Below, piece by piece: positions 41,737 to 50,711 of a stretch of DNA of 64,000 bases (the stretch's first letter is position 1; each line of letters begins with the position of its first letter). Location: NCBI GenBank assembly GCA_944381635.1, contig CALWLY010000008.1:1-64000 (forward strand), in the 5' to 3' direction. This DNA comes from an uncultured Lachnospiraceae bacterium. Lineage in GTDB: Bacteria; Bacillota; Clostridia; Lachnospirales; Lachnospiraceae. Below the pieces are notes generated by a model. It was not told the origin of the DNA. It searched no databases and saw nothing but the letters and a program-made list of their open reading frames with translations. A program made the position numbers and the translations under genes.

Positions 41737-43086
41737 CTAAAATCGAAAATACATAAACGGATTATTCCCCGCAATAGACAGCCGGTATACACACAGCCAG
41801 AATAAAAGGGCCAGTCCTGCGATCACATACCACTTTCTGCAGTGTCTCTGGTACCACTCAGACACTGCAGGAATGCAGCACAAAATTCCTGCTGCCATCA
41901 GCCATCCGTAATTGGAAATCATTTTTACAAAATCGCCCGAATTGATCGCGGTTCCCACACCGAAAAAAGGAAACAGTCTTGCGAAATAAGTTTCCAGTTC
42001 TGTGAATCCTGAGGTAATCGCAAAAATAATCCATGTCAGCGGAATAAAAAACCATACGTAGATTCTTGCCGCAATTTTATGCTTCTTCAGCCATTTTCCC
42101 AGGAAAAGTTTTTCCAGCATAATAAAAAGGCACAGGGTCAGTCCCCACACGATAAAGTTGGCGCTTCCTCCATGCCAGAGTCCTGTCAGAACCCATACCA
42201 CCAGCAGGTTCAGAAGAGTTCTTGCCGTCCCTTTCCGATTGCCTCCAAGGGGAATATACACGTAGTCGCGAAACCAGCTTCCCAGCGTTATGTGCCAGCG
42301 GCGCCAGAAATCACTGATGGATGTGGCAGCATAAGGATGATGGAAATTGCGGATTACAGGATAGCCAAGCATCTGCCCGATTCCGATGGCAATCAGGGAG
42401 TATCCGCAGAAGTCAAAGTAAAGCTGAAGGGAGTAGGAAAAAGCCCCAAGCCAGGCAAGAGGCGTGGATATGCTTTCAAAACCTATGGTCTGAATGTCAT
42501 TCCACAAAATCGCCAGCTGGTCAGCCAAAAGCACTTTGGCACTTAACCCAAGCACCACCTTTTTTAAGCCTTCCTCTGCCTGAGACAGCTTAAGCCTCGG
42601 GCCATCCAGTCCCTCACAGGCATCTGAGTAGCGCATAATGGGACCGGATACCATTTGGGGAAACATACACAGATAGGCTCCAAAGCGCCAGAAGGAATGT
42701 TCCGCATCCGCTTCCCCCTGGTAAACATCCGCCAGATAAGAAATACTCTTAAATGTATAAAAGCTGATTCCCAGTGGGAGCAGGAAATTTGCATCGAATG
42801 CATTGGAAATCTTAAAATAAATAAGCAGCCCCGCATTGGCACATACTCCTGCCGCCAGCCAGAGCTTTCTCTTTCTCTCCGAATCCGTATCCAATCCCAG
42901 GCCTGTCAGATAGTTAAATACGGACATTCCCAGCAAAAGAAAGACATAAAACGGCTCCGCCATAGCGTACATGATAATGCTTGCCACAAAAAGCAAAGCA
43001 TTTCTCCCCTTTTTCGGAACCGCAATATAGCACAGCAAAAAAACAGGCAGGAACCGAAAGAGAAATTCCAGACTGCTGAAAACCAT
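41737..43086 (-). CDS. MBOAT-family O-acyltransferase (AlgI-like)
   Basis: This polytopic enzyme moves acyl groups across the membrane onto extracellular glycans. The 449-aa protein has about ten hydrophobic segments and the AlgI-type motifs MFPQMVSGPIMRY, NFHHPYAATSISDFWRRWHITLGSWFRDYVYIPLGG and LTGLWHGGSANF (active-site His). The canonical opening MVFSSLEFLF points to ATG 43086, although its ribosome site is weak. A GTG at 43137 with GGAG is the alternative. It is coupled to the SGNH gene downstream. Confidence 0.92.
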   Translation of the reverse strand: MVFSSLEFLFRFLPVFLLCYIAVPKKGRNALLFVASIIMYAMAEPFYVFLLLGMSVFNYLTGLGLDTDSERKRKLWLAAGVCANAGLLIYFKISNAFDANFLLPLGISFYTFKSISYLADVYQGEADAEHSFWRFGAYLCMFPQMVSGPIMRYSDACEGLDGPRLKLSQAEEGLKKVVLGLSAKVLLADQLAILWNDIQTIGFESISTPLAWLGAFSYSLQLYFDFCGYSLIAIGIGQMLGYPVIRNFHHPYAATSISDFWRRWHITLGSWFRDYVYIPLGGNRKGTARTLLNLLVVWVLTGLWHGGSANFIVWGLTLCLFIMLEKLFLGKWLKKHKIAARIYVWFFIPLTWIIFAITSGFTELETYFARLFPFFGVGTAINSGDFVKMISNYGWLMAAGILCCIPAVSEWYQRHCRKWYVIAGLALLFWLCVYRLSIAGNNPFMYFRF

Positions 43087-43294
43087 GCTATTTTCATTTA
43101 ATAAATTTCCCAAATCAATTCCTGCCACTTTTATCACAACTCCAATTCTGATGTATTTTTCTGTCAGCTATTTAAGCATAATACAATCTGCCGGTTGTGA
43201 AAAGAGGTAATTTTTTTAAGTTTTTATTACGATTTTTTAAGAATTATTTCACTGCTTATTGGATTACCCCAAAAAGCTAAGGACTCTTTCTTTT

Positions 43295-44494
43295 TCATCC
43301 TTTTACCAGGCGTGCAGTCTCCCTTGCGATGGCAAGTTCCTCGTTGGTAGGCACTACCATAACCGTTACCGGTGCATTCTCTGCCGAGATAATTTCTTCC
43401 TGGCCGTAAATTCCGTTTTTATCTTCATCCAGATGAACGCCCAGAAATCCCAGATACTCACAAATCAGGCTTCGAATAATGGGACTGTTCTCTCCCACTC
43501 CTGCAGTGAAACACAAAACATCCACACCGTTCATCACCGCAGCATAAGCTCCGATGTATTTTGCAACTCTCCGGGCAAAGGTGCGGATTGCCCGAACCGC
43601 CTCAGGACGTCCTTCAAAATAAGCTCTCTCCAGATCTCTGAAATCGGGAGAAAATCCATCGGACAGCCCCAGCACTCCGGATTCTTTATTCAGAATATTC
43701 ATGATTTCATCGATGGTCCTGCCTTCTTTATGGGCAATAAACTCAATCACCGCCGGGTCAATATCCCCGCTTCTGGTTCCCATAACAAGCCCTTCCAAAG
43801 GCGTAAGTCCCATGGATGTATCCACGCATTGTCCATTTTTTACCGCAGATACGGAAGCGCCGTTGCCCAGATGGCACACAATGATTTTGCAGTCTTCTCT
43901 TTTTTTGCCTAAAATCTCTGCGGCTCTTTCGGAAACATAGTCATGGCTTGTTCCGTGAAATCCGTATCTTCTCAACCGGTATTTTTCATAATAGGAATAA
44001 GGAATCCCGTAAAGATAAGCCTCCTCCGGCATAGTCTGATGAAACGCCGTGTCAAAGACAGCCACCATAGGAATATCCGGCATCAAAGCCTGACAGGCCT
44101 CCACGCCGATCAAATTGGCCGGATTGTGAAGAGGCGCCAGTGCGCTGCATTCCCGGATCGTCGCCTTGACCTCGGAGGTGATCAGGGTAGCTTTGGAGAA
44201 TTTCTCGCCGCCGTGTACAATACGGTGCCCCACAGCTCCGATTTCGGAAAGTTCCGAAATCACTCCTGTTTTTTCATCCTGAAGAACTTTCAGCATCTGC
44301 AGAATAGCCTCTTTGTGATTCGGCATGGACACTTCCATTTTTTTCTTATCTTCACCGGTTTTGGTGTAAATCACTCTGCTGCCTGCAATACCTATACGCT
44401 CGCATAACCCCTTTGCGAGCCTTTTTTCCGTTTCCGCATCGATAACCTGAAATTTCAGCGAAGAGCTTCCACAGTTTAATACTAAAATTTTCAT
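43295..44494 (-). CDS. ackA: Acetate kinase
   Basis: AckA converts acetyl-phosphate and ADP to acetate and ATP, the last step of acetogenic fermentation. The 399-aa length is standard. Motifs are MKILVLNCGSSSLKFQ, VVHGGEKF-like RIVHGGEKFS, VFDTAFHQTMPEEAYLYGIPY, CHLGNGASVSAV and TAGVGENSPIIR. The ATG at 44494 follows AAAGGGTGG. It lies downstream of pta, with an unusually structured 226-nt gap between them. Confidence 0.97.
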   Translation of the reverse strand: MKILVLNCGSSSLKFQVIDAETEKRLAKGLCERIGIAGSRVIYTKTGEDKKKMEVSMPNHKEAILQMLKVLQDEKTGVISELSEIGAVGHRIVHGGEKFSKATLITSEVKATIRECSALAPLHNPANLIGVEACQALMPDIPMVAVFDTAFHQTMPEEAYLYGIPYSYYEKYRLRRYGFHGTSHDYVSERAAEILGKKREDCKIIVCHLGNGASVSAVKNGQCVDTSMGLTPLEGLVMGTRSGDIDPAVIEFIAHKEGRTIDEIMNILNKESGVLGLSDGFSPDFRDLERAYFEGRPEAVRAIRTFARRVAKYIGAYAAVMNGVDVLCFTAGVGENSPIIRSLICEYLGFLGVHLDEDKNGIYGQEEIISAENAPVTVMVVPTNEELAIARETARLVKG

Positions 44495-44555
44495 CCCCAA
44501 TACCACCCTTTCTTGCACAAGGAAACCGAGAATCCTTCCGGATCTCTCTTAAACC

Positions 44556-44652
44556 GTAACAGTTTTACCCGCGCCATTCGAAAAACCGCACTGACGTGCT
44601 TACTGCGGCTGCGCCGCTGTTTTCCTCATATACTGGCGCTCAGCTCATCTGT
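44556..44652 (-). repeat. 97-nt structured repeat, copy F, between pta and ackA
   Basis: On the minus strand this equals copy E (34508-34604) at 86 of 97 positions. In the GGAAAAC/GTTTTTC stem, substitutions relative to E keep pairing, and other differences lie in loops or the outer internal loop. It is in the transcribed orientation within the pta-ackA interval. No direct-repeat flank is obvious here. Confidence 0.85.
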
Positions 44653-44718
44653 GCATCCGGAAACGGATTTTTATGCAAGCATAAATCCTTTTCCGGATAA
44701 CAGATGGGAAAACTGTTA
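44646..44718 (-). other. Long imperfect hairpin after pta
   Basis: CATCTGT-GC-ATCCGGAAA-C-GGATTT at 44646 onward pairs with AAATCC-TTTTCCGGAT-A-ACAGATG ending near 44705, around a TTATGCAAGCATAA tip, about 28 pairs in all. A TAACAG/CTGTTA mini-repeat (44698-44717) abuts the pta stop and resembles just the two ends of the E/F element. It may attenuate ackA or stabilise pta mRNA. Confidence 0.65.
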
Positions 44719-44720
44719 CT

Positions 44721-45722
44721 TTAAATCAGCTGAGCCTGTACTGCTGTCAGCGCAACTACACCCACAATATCCTGCCAGGAACATCCTCTGGAAAGATCGT
44801 TGACAGGCTTTGCAATTCCCTGCAGCATCGGTCCGTAAGCTTCCGCACCTCCCAGTCGCTGTACCAGCTTATATCCGATGTTTCCGCAGTCCAGATTCGG
44901 GAAGATCAGCACATTTGCCTTGCCTGCCACTTCACTTCCGGGAGCTTTGGATTTTGCCACATGAGGAACCAAGGCTGCGTCTGTCTGCAGTTCGCCGTCC
45001 AAAGTCAGATGCGGATACTCTTCGTGAGCGATCTCCACGGCACGCACAACTTTATCTACCAACGGATGCTTTGCACTTCCCTTTGTAGAGTGAGAAAGCA
45101 TGGCAATGATCGGTTTTGCACCAACCAGATTCTTAAAGCTTTTCGCACTGGTATCAGCGATTGCAGCCAGCTCTTCAGATGTAGGGTCCTGATTCAGACC
45201 ACAGTCTGCAAACAGGAAGGTACCGTTTTCACCGTAGGGACAATTGGGCACATCCAGAATAAAGAAGGCGGATACCAGCTTCACACCGGGAGCTGTGCGC
45301 AGAATCTGCAGTGAAGGACGCAGCACGTCTGCCGTAGCATGGCATGCGCCTGCAACCATACCATCCGCGTCGTTAGCCTTTACCATGACAACGCCGAAAG
45401 TAAGCGGATCGCTTAACAGAATCTCTCTGGCACGCTCCGGCGTCATACCTTTATTTTTTCTCGCTTCGTATAAAACATCCACATAAGTATCCAGTTTATC
45501 GGTGCGTTCCGGATCAATCACCTTCACGCCGGTCAGGTCTACCTCCAGCCATCTGGCACCGTCCATAATTTTTTCCTCGTTGCCTACCATGATAATGTCG
45601 GCAATGCCTTCCTCCAGAACATGCGCCGCTGCGATCAAAGTTCTCTTGTCGTTGGTTTCCGGCATTACGATCGTCTTTTTATCCTCTTTTGCCTTTTCTT
45701 TGATAATATCAATATAAGCCAT
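44721..45722 (-). CDS. pta: Phosphate acetyltransferase
   Basis: Pta converts acetyl-CoA and phosphate to acetyl-phosphate. The 333-aa protein is the short clostridial form without N-terminal regulatory domains. Family blocks include MPETNDKRTL, GMVAGACHATADVLRPSLQ, MLSHSTKGSAKHP and LIFPNLDCGNIGYKLVQRLGGA. AAGGAAGGAG precedes ATG. It is followed by ackA. Confidence 0.97.
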   Translation of the reverse strand: MAYIDIIKEKAKEDKKTIVMPETNDKRTLIAAAHVLEEGIADIIMVGNEEKIMDGARWLEVDLTGVKVIDPERTDKLDTYVDVLYEARKNKGMTPERAREILLSDPLTFGVVMVKANDADGMVAGACHATADVLRPSLQILRTAPGVKLVSAFFILDVPNCPYGENGTFLFADCGLNQDPTSEELAAIADTSAKSFKNLVGAKPIIAMLSHSTKGSAKHPLVDKVVRAVEIAHEEYPHLTLDGELQTDAALVPHVAKSKAPGSEVAGKANVLIFPNLDCGNIGYKLVQRLGGAEAYGPMLQGIAKPVNDLSRGCSWQDIVGVVALTAVQAQLI

Positions 45723-45797
45723 AAAAATTATGCTCCTTCCTTAGTGATAAACCTGTCACCTTTTTAGGGGTTTCCCGGTTTTTGTCTTTCTGCTAAA

Positions 45798-45826
45798 ATT
45801 ATAATCAATAACCAGTATGTATACAA
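45798..45826 (-). promoter_or_regulatory. pta promoter
   Basis: On the minus strand TTGTAT (45826-45821) and TATAAT (45803-45798) are 17 nt apart. Confidence 0.8.
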
Positions 45827-45839
45827 GAGCGAAAAACGG

Positions 45840-46124
45840 AAAATGTTGTATAAAAAGATGCACATTTTCCATTACTGTTCACTCCGTTCCAGTAACCTGC
45901 AAAAATCCATTTAAAATTGCCTTCGGCAATGGGATTTTGCATTTCTGAATCATTTTTTTACGAACTTTGCAGTAAATGCAAAGTCCTGTATGAACAGTAC
46001 CATTTTCCATTTCCGTCCCCATTGTTTGTAAATATGTACAAAAATGGGAACTATCCGTCAGCATCCGCCAGGAAAACCAGGCAGCGGCGGATTTTTGAAT
46101 ACTGAAAAAAGGAAGGATCCATTT
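45840..46124. other. Repeat-rich interval between pta and tmcAL
   Basis: Several inverted repeats occur: TACTGTTCA with TGAACAGTA about 110 nt apart, ATTGCC-TTC-GGCAAT, ACTTTGCA-GTAAA-TGCAAAGT, and ATCCGCC/GGCGGAT followed by TTTTTG just before the tmcAL ribosome site, a possible attenuator. A minus-strand open frame (45879-46184) crosses these and is not a convincing gene. Confidence 0.5.
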
Positions 46125-47408
46125 ATGCAGATTACCGGCATTATCGCAGAATACAACCCATTTCACAAAGGACATCTTTATCATTTAACTGAGGCCCGAA
46201 AGCAAACCGACGCCGATTATATCATCGTAGTCATGAGCGGAGATTTTATGCAGAGAGGAACTCCTGCTTTGCTGGACAAATACACCCGTACCCATATGGC
46301 TCTTCTTTGCGGCGCAGATCTTGTGCTGGAGCTTCCTGTTATTGCCTCCACCGGCAGTGCGGAATTTTTTTCCCACGCTTCGGTGCGGCTTCTCGATTCC
46401 CTGGGCGCAGTGAACTCTCTTTTCTTTGGAAGCGAGTGCGGCGATATCTCTAAAATAAAGCAGGCAGCCTCCGTTTTGTCACAGGAGAGTGAAGAATTTC
46501 GCTTCCGTCTGCGGGAAGGCCTCTCCGAAGGCCTTTCTTTCCCAAAAGCCAGGGCTCTCGCCCTGGGCGATGAGGAAGGCATTTTTTCTTCCCCCAACAA
46601 TATACTGGGACTGGAATACTGCAAGTCTCTTCTGCGCCTTAAAAGTCCTATGGAACCTGTCACTCTTTGCAGGAAAGGCGCCGGATACCATCAGGATGCG
46701 TTGGATGACGGGGAAGTTTTCCCCTCTGCCAAAGCCATTCGCTCTTTTCTTCTTTCTCCCTCTGAGCGAAAAATTTCTGCTTCCGACAAGGAAAAACTGT
46801 TTTCCTCCGTCCCGGAGGCTGCCCTTCCTGTGTGGGAAGAAATCCTGGGCCTTGCCTCTCCTCCCCTGCTTGAAGCGGATGATTTTTCTTCCCTGCTGTG
46901 CTTTCAGCTGATGCGGCTGACTTCTTTTTCTTCTGAAACTGCACAGAACGATCTGACCGTCTATGCAGACATCTCCAGAGAGCTTTCCGACAAGCTTTCT
47001 AACCTTATGCCGGGCTCTTACCGCTGGGAGGAACTTTGCGGACGCTTAAAAACAAAGGAACTGACCTACACAAGGATCAGCCGGAGTCTTTGTCACATTC
47101 TGCTGTCTGTCACAGCCCGGGAGCAACAGCTTTTCCACAGTCTGCCCACCGCTCCCTACGCCAGAATCCTCGGTTTCCGAAAAGAAAGCGCGCCGCTTTT
47201 TCCCCAATTAAAAAGGAAGACGCACACTCCCCTGATCTCCCGGCTGGCAGACGCAAAAAAAATCCTCTCCCCGGAAAGCATGGCCTTCCTGGAAAAGGAT
47301 CTTTTCGCTTCGCATATTTATCAGTCCGTATCCCATGAGCGGTACGGGACTTCTTTTCAGAATGAATATCAAAGAAAAATGCTTATCGTAGATGACAGCA
47401 CAAAGTGA
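46125..47408 (+). CDS. tmcAL: tRNA(Met) cytidine acetate ligase
   Basis: TmcAL (YlbM) activates acetate with ATP and acetylates the wobble cytidine of elongator tRNA-Met. The 427-aa protein has the nucleotidyltransferase motif GIIAEYNPFHKGHLYHL (5-21), then VVMSGDFMQRGTPALLDKY, and the C-terminal family region. The ATG at 46125 is set by AAGGAAGGATCC; the frame is open upstream to 46044. It is divergent from pta-ackA, placing an acetate-using tRNA modifier beside the acetate-producing pathway. Confidence 0.93.
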   Translation: MQITGIIAEYNPFHKGHLYHLTEARKQTDADYIIVVMSGDFMQRGTPALLDKYTRTHMALLCGADLVLELPVIASTGSAEFFSHASVRLLDSLGAVNSLFFGSECGDISKIKQAASVLSQESEEFRFRLREGLSEGLSFPKARALALGDEEGIFSSPNNILGLEYCKSLLRLKSPMEPVTLCRKGAGYHQDALDDGEVFPSAKAIRSFLLSPSERKISASDKEKLFSSVPEAALPVWEEILGLASPPLLEADDFSSLLCFQLMRLTSFSSETAQNDLTVYADISRELSDKLSNLMPGSYRWEELCGRLKTKELTYTRISRSLCHILLSVTAREQQLFHSLPTAPYARILGFRKESAPLFPQLKRKTHTPLISRLADAKKILSPESMAFLEKDLFASHIYQSVSHERYGTSFQNEYQRKMLIVDDSTK

Positions 47409-47437
47409 CGATAAAGCTGCGAAAAATTATAGCTCTT

Positions 47438-47456
47438 GGGCGTTTCGCCCTCTTTA
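47438..47456 (+). terminator. Weak terminator after tmcAL
   Basis: GGGCG-TTT-CGCCC is followed by TCTTTAC. The stem is short and the U-tract imperfect. Confidence 0.45.
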
Positions 47457-47476
47457 CACTCTTTGCATGAATACCG

Positions 47477-48841
47477 TCAGTTCTTAAAGCTGTGAATCGG
47501 AGCAGGAATCCTTCCTCCGCGATTGACAAAATCATCGCAGGAGAACTGATTTACAGGCATAATGGGTGCATAACCCAGCAAGCCGCCGAATTCCACCACT
47601 TCGCCTACGCCTTTTCCCACAACCGGAATGATGCGGACTGCTGTGGTTTTCTGATTGATCATGCCGATTGCCATCTCATCCGCAATAATGCCGGATAAGG
47701 TAGACGCCTTGGTGTCTCCGGGAACTGCGATCATATCCAGTCCTACGGAACATACGCAGGTCATGGCCTCCAGTTTTTCCAGTGTAAGGGCGCCTGCATT
47801 TACCGCATCGATCATTCCCTGATCTTCGCTGACCGGAATAAATGCACCGCTGAGTCCTCCCACATAGGAAGAAGCCATGACGCCGCCTTTTTTCACCTGA
47901 TCATTCAAAAGAGCCAGCGCCGCTGTTGTACCGGGCGCACCCGCATGCTCCAGACCGATTTCACATAAAATATCCGCCACACTGTCGCCGATGGCCGGTG
48001 TGGGAGCCAGGGAAAGATCCACGATTCCGAAAGGAACGTTCAGTCTCTCGGAAGCTTCTTTTGCCACAAGCTGACCTACTCGTGTCACCTTAAACGCTGT
48101 CTTTTTGATCGTTTCACAAAGCACTTCAAAATTTTCTCCACGCACTTTTTCCAGAGCCGTCTTAACTACACCGGGTCCGCTGACGCCTACGTTGATGATT
48201 CTGTCCGCCTCGGTCACTCCGTGGAAAGCTCCTGCCATGAAAGGATTGTCATCCGGTGCATTGCAGAAGACTACCAGCTTGGCACATCCCAGGGAATCCT
48301 GATCTTTGGTATATTCCGCCGTCTCTTTGATGATATCTCCCATCAGTTTTACTGCGTCCATATTGATTCCGGTTTTTGTGGAGCCCACATTGACGGAGCT
48401 GCACACCCGCTCTGTTCTTGCCAGAGCCTGAGGAATGGAGCGAATCAGCATTTCATCTGCCGGAGTCATTCCTTTTGACACAAGAGCAGAATAACCTCCA
48501 ATAAAGTTTACTCCCACTTCATGAGCCGCCAAATCAAGGGTTTCCGCAATTTTTGCAAAATCCTCCGGTGTTTTGCAGGCAGCGCCGCCTACCAGGGCAA
48601 TCGGTGTGACGGAGATTCTTTTGTTTACCACGGGAATGCCGAATTCATGGGCGATATCTTCCCCTGTCTTTACCAGATCTCTGGCAGATTCCGTAATTTT
48701 AGCGTAAATCTTTGCACGCGTCTTCTCGAGATCAGCATCGATACAGTCAAGGAGGCTGATTCCCATAGTAATTGTGCGGACGTCCAGGTTTTCCTCCTGA
48801 ATCATTTTATTGGTCTCTGTTACTTCGTAAATATTAATCAT
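47477..48841 (-). CDS. UPF0210 (PFL-like, DUF711) family protein
   Basis: This 454-aa cytoplasmic protein belongs to the UPF0210 family, with a fold related to glycyl radical enzymes but no proven activity. Recognisable blocks are [43 protein letters not shown] and [27 protein letters not shown] lies near the end. The ATG at 48841 follows ACAGGAGCCGG. It is paired with the ACT-domain gene 26 nt upstream, a conserved arrangement that suggests the ACT protein senses an amino acid for it. Confidence 0.92.
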   Translation of the reverse strand: MINIYEVTETNKMIQEENLDVRTITMGISLLDCIDADLEKTRAKIYAKITESARDLVKTGEDIAHEFGIPVVNKRISVTPIALVGGAACKTPEDFAKIAETLDLAAHEVGVNFIGGYSALVSKGMTPADEMLIRSIPQALARTERVCSSVNVGSTKTGINMDAVKLMGDIIKETAEYTKDQDSLGCAKLVVFCNAPDDNPFMAGAFHGVTEADRIINVGVSGPGVVKTALEKVRGENFEVLCETIKKTAFKVTRVGQLVAKEASERLNVPFGIVDLSLAPTPAIGDSVADILCEIGLEHAGAPGTTAALALLNDQVKKGGVMASSYVGGLSGAFIPVSEDQGMIDAVNAGALTLEKLEAMTCVCSVGLDMIAVPGDTKASTLSGIIADEMAIGMINQKTTAVRIIPVVGKGVGEVVEFGGLLGYAPIMPVNQFSCDDFVNRGGRIPAPIHSFKN

Positions 48842-48867
48842 ATGTCCGGCTCCTGTCCCTTTATCGT

Positions 48868-49140
48868 TTAAATTCTGTGCATCTGGTTGAAGATATCTTC
48901 GCCCTGACATTTAATAATAACGCCGATTTCCTTTCCCAGCTCATTTAACTCTTCCGCAAGCACCGCAATGGATTTTTCTGATTTGTTGGTGTCTACGATC
49001 ATCATCATATTGAAATATTCCTGAACGATCGTCTGGGTAATGTCCAAAATGTTGATGTTGTTTTCTGCCAGGTATGTACAAACCTTTGCAGTAATTCCAA
49101 CGGTGTCATGTCCTACTACGGTAATAATTGTCTTTTTCAT
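48868..49140 (-). CDS. ACT-domain protein (UPF0237)
   Basis: The protein (90 aa) is a single ACT regulatory domain: [20 protein letters not shown], then [20 protein letters not shown]. Such domains bind amino acids or similar small ligands. AAAAGGAGCTTTCAG precedes ATG. It is the first gene of a two-gene operon with UPF0210. Confidence 0.93.
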   Translation of the reverse strand: MKKTIITVVGHDTVGITAKVCTYLAENNINILDITQTIVQEYFNMMMIVDTNKSEKSIAVLAEELNELGKEIGVIIKCQGEDIFNQMHRI

Positions 49141-49179
49141 CTGAAAGCTCCTTTTCTTTTTCTATTTATCCCAATCATT

Positions 49180-49980
49180 TCAGGCCAGTTTTATCATTTC
49201 CGAAACTTCGCTGCGTCTGGCAACCTCTATTGGAAAATCTTTGGCATGATAGCCGTTATCTGCCATCTCTATTTCCAGCCGAACCGTCTCATAAGCCAGT
49301 TCCGGCAGGTTGTTATCTTTGGAAAGATGTCCCAAAACAACTTTCTGAAGCCCGTCGTGGAGAAGACGACTCAGCAGTTTTCCTGCATTTTCGTTGGAAA
49401 GGTGTCCTCTGTCTCCGAGAATTCTTCTCTTTAAGGGGTAAGGATAAGGTCCTACCTGCAGCATGTTCACATCATGGTTAGCCTCTAAGAGAAGCACATC
49501 CATTCCTCTTAAACATTCCACTGTGTAATCGTTAAAAGTTCCGATGTCGGTGCAAACCGCCATATGTTCTTTCCCGTAGGAAAAACGGTAAGCCACCGGC
49601 TGTGCCGCATCATGGGAAATTTTCATGGGATTGACCGTAAGGTCTTTAATGGTAAAACTTTCGTCTTCCTTTATTTCTCTGAAAAGTCCTTCCGGAATTT
49701 CTCCGATACTTTTACATGCTCTGATCGCTTTTACCGTGCCGCCCGTGGCGTAAATCGGTATTTCATATTTTCGGCTCAAAACACCGAGGCCGCTTATGTG
49801 ATCGCTGTGTTCATGGGTGATCAGAATGCCGTCAAGCTCTCCGGCTTTCACACCCAGCTCCTTTAAGCCGGCCTCGGTGCGTTTGCCGCTGATTCCCACA
49901 TCCACAAGCACATGGGTCATGTCCGTCCCTGCATAAATACAGTTTCCGCTGCTTCCGCTTGCAATACTGCATAATCTCAT
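49180..49980 (-). CDS. MBL-fold hydrolase, YycJ/WalJ-like
   Basis: This 266-aa metallo-beta-lactamase-fold protein has the YycJ opening MRLCSIASGSSGNCIY and the metal motif THEHSDHISG. DIGTFND and LLLEANHDVNML follow, with HLSKDNN near the end. Bacillus YycJ has been linked to wall and DNA metabolism; the substrate here is unknown. The ATG at 49980 follows ACAGGAGTATACC. The open frame to 50088 is not needed. It follows coaE by 100 nt. Confidence 0.9.
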   Translation of the reverse strand: MRLCSIASGSSGNCIYAGTDMTHVLVDVGISGKRTEAGLKELGVKAGELDGILITHEHSDHISGLGVLSRKYEIPIYATGGTVKAIRACKSIGEIPEGLFREIKEDESFTIKDLTVNPMKISHDAAQPVAYRFSYGKEHMAVCTDIGTFNDYTVECLRGMDVLLLEANHDVNMLQVGPYPYPLKRRILGDRGHLSNENAGKLLSRLLHDGLQKVVLGHLSKDNNLPELAYETVRLEIEMADNGYHAKDFPIEVARRSEVSEMIKLA

Positions 49981-50080
49981 AGGTATACTCCTGTCTGCTG
50001 GTTCCTTTTCATTTTTCCACTTTACTATGCCACATTCCGAAGCTTTCTGCAAGAGGGTGACAAAAAACGAATCCCTTCTT

Positions 50081-50692
50081 TCAGTCATTCACCGGAATTT
50101 CGCTGTCTGTCAAAGCTTTCCTCAGCTGCTCCTGCGTATGGGAAAGAAGACCGCTGTTATCGATCACTTTCTGACAGTGATGCCTGAATTCCTCTTCGGG
50201 AAGCTGGCTGTTTAAAATCTGTGTAATCTTTTTATCACTGTAGTTCCGGCTTTTTTTCAGGCGTTCCCGCCGCACATCTTCCCTGGTAAAAATATACCAG
50301 AGTTCGTCCAGAATCTCGTCGTATTTTTCTTCGATCAAAAGCGCCGCCTCCACAAAAAAGGCGTCACAGACTCCTCTGTTTTTTTCTTTTTCAATCTCTT
50401 CCAGAATATATGTTTTTACGGCGGGATGAATGATGGCGTTTACTCCTGCCAATAGCTTTGCATCCTGGAAAATCATAGTTGCCATTTTCTGCCGGTCTAT
50501 CTGTCCGCTTTCTGTCAATACTTCTTTAGAAAGCAGTCCCACCAGCTTATCATAGCAGGGCTGCCCCGGTTCTTTTACCGCATGAGCCGCCTCATCTGCC
50601 AGAATAATCCGACAGCGGCAATGTTCTTTTATATAGGAGAGCACTTCTGTCTTTCCGGAGCCTACTCCCCCGGTAATTCCTATCAGCTTCAT
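50081..50692 (-). CDS. coaE: Dephospho-CoA kinase
   Basis: CoaE phosphorylates dephospho-CoA, the last step of CoA synthesis. The 203-aa protein has a P-loop GITGGVGSGKTEVL at the start, ILADEAAHAV, and the C-terminal RLKKSRN segment. I choose the second ATG (50692), 6 nt after GGGG, over ATG 50698, which abuts that site. It begins 19 nt after the polA stop codon and is cotranscribed with it. Confidence 0.95.
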   Translation of the reverse strand: MKLIGITGGVGSGKTEVLSYIKEHCRCRIILADEAAHAVKEPGQPCYDKLVGLLSKEVLTESGQIDRQKMATMIFQDAKLLAGVNAIIHPAVKTYILEEIEKEKNRGVCDAFFVEAALLIEEKYDEILDELWYIFTREDVRRERLKKSRNYSDKKITQILNSQLPEEEFRHHCQKVIDNSGLLSHTQEQLRKALTDSEIPVND

Positions 50693-50711
50693 ATCCATCC
50701 CCTTTTTCCCG

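Noticed and set aside
45879-46184. 101-aa minus-strand frame between pta and tmcAL
   Set aside because: It crosses several inverted repeats and overlaps the tmcAL start, and has no convincing ribosome site or family.
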